From positions 1 through 11,957 of the forward strand of contig CAMORY010000097.1 in the NCBI GenBank assembly GCA_946624395.1: a stretch of 11,957 nt of DNA. Direction: 5' to 3'. Of the stretch, positions 8,601 through 11,957 are shown in pieces; position 1 is the first letter of the stretch, and every line of letters starts with the position of its first letter. A program made the position numbers and the translations under genes. The notes under the pieces were generated by a model. That model worked only from the letters and a program-made list of their open reading frames with translations. It made no database searches and was not told the DNA's origin. The stretch comes from an uncultured Clostridia bacterium (GTDB lineage Bacteria; Bacillota; Clostridia; Christensenellales; Borkfalkiaceae).

Positions 8601-9025
8601 GCGATTTTAACGCGCAGATGGATAAAATGATAAAAGGCAACGTTCTTTCTGCGGAAGACGCGGCTAAAGTCGACGCGGAAAAGATAAAAAAGGTTATCTT
8701 AAGCGGGGCTTTCGACGGTGTACGCGGCAAAGCGCTTTACCGCGAACAGGATTTTATAGTTAACGTGCCGGCAAACCTTATTTTCGATACTACCGACACG
8801 GAAGATGTGCTTTTGCAGGGGGTTATAGACTTGCTTGCAATCTCCGATAGCGGCGCGGAGATTATAGATTACAAGTATTCCGCGTTAAATGCGGAAAGTC
8901 TTATTCTTAAATACCGCAAACAGTTGGAACTTTACGCTTACGCCGTGGAAAAGTCGCTGGGCGTAAAGGTGATAAGAAAAACTCTCGTCAATATTTTTAC
9001 GGGCGAAACGGCCGAAGTCGACTGA
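5666..9025 (+). CDS. addA: AddA, ATP-dependent helicase/nuclease subunit A
   Basis: AddA is the motor subunit of AddAB: a 3'-5' UvrD-like superfamily 1A helicase fused to a nuclease that cuts the 3'-ended strand until Chi. The 1119 residues carry all expected motifs: Gln11 of the Q motif, Walker A ASAGSGKT at 26-33, TLHSFC at 100-105, Walker B DEYQD at 375-379, GDEKQSIYGFR at 400-410, LNYNFRS at 434-440, motif V TIHSSKGLEF at 759-768, and motif VI LFYVATSRA at 833-841 with Arg840. The C-terminal nuclease has His968, Asp1055 in GVIDLL, Asp1068 and Lys1070 in IIDYK, and Gln1086/Tyr1090 in QLELY. Length is somewhat below the roughly 1230 of B. subtilis but no motif is missing. GGGGAG at 5651-5656 inside the addB end serves as ribosome binding site, and the two genes are one base apart, so translation is probably coupled and the two subunits made in balance. 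Confidence 0.97.
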   Translation: MAAENLLKPEQLKAINHENGDILVSASAGSGKTFVMIKRIIRLISEGKASVDEILAATFTEAAAADMKAKLKRALTEEIEKGNCALAKELNKIATADICTLHSFCGRLIRTYFFAAGVSPDFKVIDESDASVLKAESLEDAFRAFYTERDAGFLKLIERYRYHRKDDVLRRVITDIYEFCTSETDFEKVLFAFQDNYTEKGAARFEAFYAERLRAALEKIGAELSGIKADCESAGYFVGAKQAEELSGIVSEIEQGGIKACEAYAESRALPIAPRQNPPEGSLLKERLKGAKARIKALCEYSSATAIDRGALSALTDNAQTLARVVLRFSEIYAGKKRENNALDFSDLERFALVALKNDDVKNAVRKKFKYVFVDEYQDVNGVQEEIISAVSHDNLFMVGDEKQSIYGFRGCRSEIFENKEKTLIAKGGATVRLNYNFRSAENVINFINEIFDFCYVKEYAGSDYKAGARLAGGGIYPENAKGRAALHFLKKQKGERGGRENARIYNILEEATAEEEKEAARVSNLIADVIDEELTKEYYDVKEKAFKRVKLSDIAVLTRTGDTSFVRGIVEGLNGHGIRVVSGVSQNVCDFPEIKTLINALKLIDCFLQDAPLCGTLLSVIGGFSEEDLTDVAIFYADGGGKGGFSAAFEYYLANAATPLKTRLAKFKTRFDELRYLADFKGAKGVLDTIISESGYDNYLLCESGGDEKIRRLYRFLSETVSGGKLRTVSEFLRRVETAPKAFEALSGGEEDAVNIMTIHSSKGLEFPVVIVCGLEKPFSRKDENKPVLMDRDLGLFENYFDDGTRTVSSTGYRETVKVKSRETTLKEEMRLFYVATSRAQYSLHLIMEKSEDDRKNVFSALFTDGACFADFLPKSLSAEYHLPTEFGLSGVKRRGRQILVGKPDTEKAAKMVKDFAYTYPYLSATVLPLKNSVSAAVQRGTQEFYPVYSLFSAEGGTDAEKGTIAHKIMEHYEFDGGDFNAQMDKMIKGNVLSAEDAAKVDAEKIKKVILSGAFDGVRGKALYREQDFIVNVPANLIFDTTDTEDVLLQGVIDLLAISDSGAEIIDYKYSALNAESLILKYRKQLELYAYAVEKSLGVKVIRKTLVNIFTGETAEVD

Positions 9026-9102
9026 AAAACAAACTATTCGGCAAAAGATTCCGTTTACCGCGCAAAGTATACGGTTATTATGTTATCGCGTGGACGGTAG
9101 TT

Positions 9103-9762
9103 ATGTGGTTTTCCGAATTTTTAAACGATTTTTTCTCCGCGGTAAGCGGAACTTGGGCTTTTATTATATCCGCTTTTTCGGTATTTGTCGCATTCGTTGT
9201 GTGCTTGGCGCTTGCGATATTTAAAACGGGATACGGACTGAAAAAAAGGGTGTGGTACGTCGTGGTATCCGCTTTTTTTTGCGCTTTTCTTTCCGCGCGC
9301 GCGTCCTTTACGGGCGAACGTGATTTGTCTTCGCTTTTACTCTGTTTTGCGCTCATTCTTTTGCTGCCCTTATGCGTTATTCCCGAAAAAAGGAAAACAG
9401 ACGATAGCGCGGCGGAAGACGGCGCAAGGCGCGGATTTATCCGTTTTTTGGACGATAAATTAAAAAGCGCGCGAGAGTGTTCGGATAACGCTTTGCGTTT
9501 TCATACGGAAGAGATAAGGGCGGCAAGTCCGCCGCCCCAACACGAACGGGACGGCACGCAGGATATTGACTTTTCGCACGTTAAAAACGTTCTTTCACGG
9601 TTAGAACCCGCGCTTTTATCGCAAGCCGACAGGCGGCAGATTCACGAACTTGAAATGGCGCTATACGACGCGGAGCGCGGCGGGTATTCGCCCGACACGC
9701 GGGGTAAAATCAACGAAGGATTAGGGAATTTGCTTAAAATTATGGCAAAACACGGGGTGTAA
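9103..9762 (+). CDS. Membrane protein of unknown function downstream of addA
   Basis: From this ATG the protein has 219 residues. Three hydrophobic segments (about 17-40, 50-66 and 75-93) anchor the N-terminal half. A basic patch (PEKRK, 94-98) then leads into a charged, presumably cytoplasmic C-terminal domain of about 120 residues, probably helical, with a proline stretch at 143-145 and an acidic/basic helix around 159-192. I do not recognise the family and see no catalytic motif. The gene starts 77 bp after addA with no terminator between, so it may share the addBA transcript. The start is uncertain. The ATG has only a weak GGA at 9092-9094. The same frame is open upstream to a CTG at 9022-9024 that overlaps the addA TGA; this would add 27 residues, with a basic N-terminus (KNKLFGKRFRLPRK) and a further hydrophobic stretch. 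No GTG or TTG start lies in that extension. No clear terminator follows. Confidence 0.72.
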   Translation: MWFSEFLNDFFSAVSGTWAFIISAFSVFVAFVVCLALAIFKTGYGLKKRVWYVVVSAFFCAFLSARASFTGERDLSSLLLCFALILLLPLCVIPEKRKTDDSAAEDGARRGFIRFLDDKLKSARECSDNALRFHTEEIRAASPPPQHERDGTQDIDFSHVKNVLSRLEPALLSQADRRQIHELEMALYDAERGGYSPDTRGKINEGLGNLLKIMAKHGV

Positions 9763-9792
9763 ACACTATAAAAGCATAAAAATTCAAATCTA

Positions 9793-9821
9793 TTGACAAT
9801 TAGTTTAACGTAATATATAAT
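9793..9821 (+). promoter_or_regulatory. Consensus sigma-A promoter of the repeat lipoprotein gene
   Basis: TTGACA at 9793-9798 and TATAAT at 9816-9821 are both perfect matches to the sigma-A consensus, with the ideal 17-bp spacing. This predicts strong basal transcription unless a repressor acts. The start would be near 9828, giving a leader of about 50 nt before the ATG at 9881. Confidence 0.88.
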
Positions 9822-9880
9822 TATATACGGTTGTCGTTTTGCGGCAAAGTATAAAAAGATATTTGCAGAGGGAATTTATA

Positions 9881-11581
9881 ATGAAAAGGCTTTTGGCGTT
9901 TATCTTGTCCGCGATAATGGTTTTAGGTGCTTTTACGCTTTGTGCTTGCGGTACAGAAGACGTGCCCGCGGTTGCCGAATACACTATAACGTTCGATTAC
10001 GGCGACGGTGTGGGAACGATTTCCGACAAGAAAGTTAAAGATAACGAAGAGATAGGAGAGTTGCCGATACCTTCGATAGTGCCGCAAGGCAAAACTTTTG
10101 AAGGTTGGCAAACGGAAGAAGGTGCGCCTATAGCGGAAGATACCAAATATACTTTCGGTAAGGACATAACACTTATCGCCTGTTATGACGCGATAATCTA
10201 TAATATTTCTTACGACGCTAAAGGCGGCACGCTGGACGCAGACGTTATAAGGTCTTACAGTATATCGGATTCAGATATTGCCCTTCCTGTTCCGAATAAA
10301 CTCGGCTATACGTTTTTAGGCTGGAAAGAAAATGCCGAAGCAACGCCTATAAAGAGCATTACGGCAGGAACGATAGGAACCCTTGCTTTAGTGGCGGAGT
10401 GGCAAGCAAATTCTTATAAGATAAATTTCCATTACGGCGACGGCGCGGGTGATTTAACCGAAAAAACTGTTAAACAGGACGAAACCGTTGATGGGCTGCC
10501 CACGCCGTCCGTTTTGCCGGCGGGGCAAAAGTTCGTCGGTTGGGTGAAACAGGACAATACGCCTATTACGCAAGGAACGCCGTATACGTTTGCCGACGAT
10601 ATAGACGTTTACGCAGCGTATAGCAACGAAGATTATTATATCGGTTATGATGCAAACGGCGGCGCTTTACCGCAAAACACGATTATGTCGTATAATATAT
10701 CGGAAACGGATATACCGCTTCCTACGCCTGAAAGAAAAGGGTATACCTTTTCGGGCTGGAAAACTGTTAACGATAGCATTATAACAGTCATTACTGCGGG
10801 GACGTGTGAAAATCTTGACCTTACCGCTACGTGGCAGCCCAACCGATATACCATAACTTTCGTTTACGGTTCAGGCGATGGTACGGAAAAAACCAGGGAC
10901 GTTGATTATGACCAGGTTATAAGCAACTTGCCTGTTCCGAGTACTATACCTACGGGACAAGAATTTAAAGGCTGGCAAACAGAACAAGGAAACGCGTTTG
11001 AAGAAAACACGATATATAAGTTTGAAGAGAATATCTCGCTTATTGCCGTATACGATTTTGTGCATTATTCTATTGAATACGACGTTCAAGGCGGCACGCA
11101 GGGCGCAAACGCAATTTTTTATTATATATATTCCGAAAACGACACCGCTCTTCCCGTTCCTAGAAAAAGCGGGTATATTTTCTTGGGTTGGCGAGACGGA
11201 GAAGAAATTATAACGAAACTTGCGGCGTATACTACGGGAAATAAAAATCTTATAGCCGTGTGGACGCGTTTTATAGTTTACCTTGATAACTCTTCTTCGC
11301 AATCATTTACGAAATGGGCAGACGGTACGACGGGTATAAAAACTGTTGAAGTCAACGTCGGCGACACTATAACGTTTCCGAAAATCGTTTGGGATGATTA
11401 TACTTATCAAGAAAGAAACAATAGCGATTATAGGGTTGTCGGTTGGTTTTATACAGATAAAAACGGTGAGACAAGAAAATTGACCGCGCAAACGGTATTC
11501 TCTTCCGACATGCTTAATATCGCAAGCGTATATTTAAACGTACACGTAAAAGTTGCGACGCAGTGGGCAGGACCGTATTAA
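9881..11581 (+). CDS. Lipoprotein with InlB/Listeria-Bacteroides-type repeats
   Basis: This 566-residue protein is predicted to be exported and lipid-anchored. Residues 1-22 are a signal peptide (KR, hydrophobic core) with lipobox L-C-A-C and Cys23 as the anchor. The mature part consists of beta-rich repeats of the InlB B-repeat / Listeria-Bacteroides type, recognised by Y-x-I-x-(F/Y)-x-Y-(G/A), L-P-x-P, G-(Y/K)-x-F-x-GW and a closing hydrophobic-A-x-(Y/W). Two forms alternate: A units at about 34-104, 179-248 and 323-392, and B units at about 107-175, 252-319 and 396-462, so the 144-145-residue A+B pair occurs three times. Residues 463-566 are a divergent end piece with one further VGWF motif and no membrane span or sortase signal. 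Such repeats act as spacers or adhesion modules in surface proteins; no ligand is evident. I chose the ATG at 9881 because AGAGGGA at 9867-9873 lies 7 nt before it and the signal peptide begins there; a TTG at 9839 in frame would put 14 residues before it. Confidence 0.88.
   Translation: MKRLLAFILSAIMVLGAFTLCACGTEDVPAVAEYTITFDYGDGVGTISDKKVKDNEEIGELPIPSIVPQGKTFEGWQTEEGAPIAEDTKYTFGKDITLIACYDAIIYNISYDAKGGTLDADVIRSYSISDSDIALPVPNKLGYTFLGWKENAEATPIKSITAGTIGTLALVAEWQANSYKINFHYGDGAGDLTEKTVKQDETVDGLPTPSVLPAGQKFVGWVKQDNTPITQGTPYTFADDIDVYAAYSNEDYYIGYDANGGALPQNTIMSYNISETDIPLPTPERKGYTFSGWKTVNDSIITVITAGTCENLDLTATWQPNRYTITFVYGSGDGTEKTRDVDYDQVISNLPVPSTIPTGQEFKGWQTEQGNAFEENTIYKFEENISLIAVYDFVHYSIEYDVQGGTQGANAIFYYIYSENDTALPVPRKSGYIFLGWRDGEEIITKLAAYTTGNKNLIAVWTRFIVYLDNSSSQSFTKWADGTTGIKTVEVNVGDTITFPKIVWDDYTYQERNNSDYRVVGWFYTDKNGETRKLTAQTVFSSDMLNIASVYLNVHVKVATQWAGPY
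9980..11266 (+). repeat. Three tandem A+B repeat pairs inside the lipoprotein
   Basis: Pair starts lie at about 9980, 10415 and 10847, a period of 435 and 432 bp. At protein level the A halves share ITF/INF-x-YG-x-GxG and LP-x-PS-x2-P-x-G-x2-F-x-GW. The B halves share YDxxGG, S-x-x-D-x-x-LP-x-P and G-Y-x-F-x-GW. DNA identity is clearly lower than protein similarity, so the copies are old rather than recently duplicated. Confidence 0.8.
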
Positions 11582-11592
11582 AAAATTTTTCT

Positions 11593-11633
11593 CGGCGTAA
11601 AACCGTATATTACGGTTTTACGCCGTTTAGTTT
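11593..11633 (+). terminator. Probable intrinsic terminator after the repeat lipoprotein
   Basis: A perfect 15-bp stem (CGGCGTAAAACCGTA at 11593-11607 pairs with 11611-11625) has a 3-nt TAT loop and starts 12 bp after the stop codon. The following tract TTTAGTTTG is T-rich but interrupted, so the efficiency is less certain than the stem suggests. Confidence 0.75.
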
Positions 11634-11660
11634 GTTGCAGCATACATTAGGCGACAATAA

Positions 11661-11704
11661 AAATCATTGATTTCAAATAATTTTTATAAAATCTTTGATT
11701 TTAT
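11661..11704. promoter_or_regulatory. Two palindromic candidate operator sites
   Basis: AAATC-ATT-GATTT (11661-11673) and AAATC-TTT-GATTT (11689-11701) share the same half-sites and spacing, with centres 28 bp apart at 11667 and 11695. The second palindrome extends to 8-bp arms (11686-11693 and 11697-11704) and covers the -35 box of the next gene. This arrangement suggests repressor sites, but the sequence is AT-rich and no regulator gene is in view. Confidence 0.4.
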
Positions 11705-11723
11705 TGTTTTTTTATGTTAAAAT
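11695..11723 (+). promoter_or_regulatory. Promoter of the partial kinase-like gene
   Basis: TTGATT at 11695-11700 and TAAAAT at 11718-11723 are 17 bp apart, and TGT at 11715-11717 gives an extended -10. Transcription would begin near 11730, about 43 nt before the ATG. Confidence 0.65.
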
Positions 11724-11772
11724 ACAATAGTAATTTATAAAATACAATATTCGTTATTCTTGGAGAAAAGGT

Positions 11773-11957
11773 ATGTCATTATTCAGACGAAAGAAAGATT
11801 CGGGGTTGCATAAAGAACGTATTATAGTTTCGGAAGGAAGTTCTCGTTTCGGTTCGCACGGCTATACCCGTCTGCGCGATAATATTATTTATATCAATTC
11901 CGACGGAAACCGTAAAGTTATCCAGATAGAATCGGCTATGGCGAAAGAAGGCAAAAC
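11773..11957 (+). CDS. Probable CpsD-type tyrosine kinase / ParA-like ATPase, N-terminal part
   Basis: Only the first 61 codons are inside the window; the gene runs off the right edge. GGAG at 11762-11765 lies 7 nt before the ATG. The N-terminus is short and basic (FRRKK at 4-8), with no membrane segment in view. The visible part shows two features in the order found in bacterial tyrosine kinases of the CpsD/CapB/Wzc-C family. The first is a Y-T-R-L-R-D-N-I segment at about 31-38, matching the usual E-A-(Y/F)-R-x-LR-x-NI. The second is KVIQIESAMAKEGKT, which fits the strand plus Walker A pattern (I-x-S-A-x-x-x-EGK-(S/T)). In the known family this ATPase phosphorylates tyrosines and, with a Wzz-type membrane partner, controls capsule or exopolysaccharide chain length. 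The Walker A is cut after its first Thr, and Walker A', B and the tyrosine tail are outside. Another P-loop ATPase of the MinD/ParA group remains possible. Confidence 0.6.
   Translation, partial: MSLFRRKKDSGLHKERIIVSEGSSRFGSHGYTRLRDNIIYINSDGNRKVIQIESAMAKEGK

Noticed and set aside
9763..9792. Terminator after the membrane protein gene (GTGT-AA-ACAC near its stop)
   Set aside because: The stem is only 4 bp with a 2-nt loop and no T tract follows, so it cannot be supported.
9839..9880. Longer reading of the repeat lipoprotein from a TTG at 9839
   Set aside because: It would place 14 polar residues before the signal peptide; the ATG at 9881 has a well-placed AGAGGGA and starts a typical lipoprotein signal.
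9980..11266. Repeats as a CRISPR or recent tandem duplication
   Set aside because: The repeats are in frame, over 430 bp long, protein-coding and strongly diverged at DNA level; there are no short identical repeats with spacers.
10871..11302. 143-codon open frame on the minus strand inside the repeat lipoprotein
   Set aside because: It is antisense to the conserved A3/B3 repeats; no ribosome binding site or recognisable protein.

Overview
The window looks like a chromosomal segment of an uncultured, low-to-moderate GC member of the Bacillota, most likely class Clostridia. Three things suggest this. The recombination exonuclease is of the AddAB type in the order addB-addA. Intergenic spacers are AT-rich, with sigma-A-type promoters that often carry a TGn extended -10. 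There are several small lipoproteins with a Lys/Arg-rich signal peptide and a lipobox cysteine. The standard genetic code fits every gene. No rRNA, tRNA, CRISPR array, insertion sequence or prophage gene is visible.

Layout, left to right. (1) 60-1262: a single-gene unit with a good promoter, a BspA-like leucine-rich-repeat lipoprotein and an intrinsic terminator. (2) 1274-1355: a short palindromic REP/MITE-like element between two convergent genes. (3) 1375-2469, minus strand: a lipoprotein of unknown function with its own extended -10 promoter. (4) From a 120-bp divergent spacer, addB (2590-5664) and addA (5666-9025) run on the plus strand, one base apart, encoding the two subunits of the double-strand-break resection helicase-nuclease. 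(5) A membrane protein of unknown function (9103-9762) follows closely and may belong to the same transcript; its reading frame is open back to the addA stop, so its start is uncertain. (6) 9793-11625: a unit with a fully consensus promoter, a lipoprotein built of three tandem two-part InlB/Listeria-Bacteroides-type repeats, and a strong hairpin. (7) 11661-11957: two palindromic candidate operator sites, a promoter, and the start of a gene whose last visible residues look like the Walker A region of a CpsD-type bacterial tyrosine kinase, cut by the window end.

The core function is DNA break repair by AddAB. AddB lacks a visible Walker A motif but keeps the nuclease residues and all four iron-sulfur cysteines. 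AddA keeps both helicase and nuclease motifs. The surrounding genes are mostly cell-envelope genes: three lipoproteins, one membrane protein and a probable exopolysaccharide-type kinase. There is no sequence evidence that they act together with AddAB. I do not see a clear new defence or mobile system. The points most worth a second look are the alternating repeat lipoprotein, the unusual AddB start and missing P-loop, the unassigned membrane protein behind addA, the palindromic element, and the paired palindromes in front of the kinase gene.
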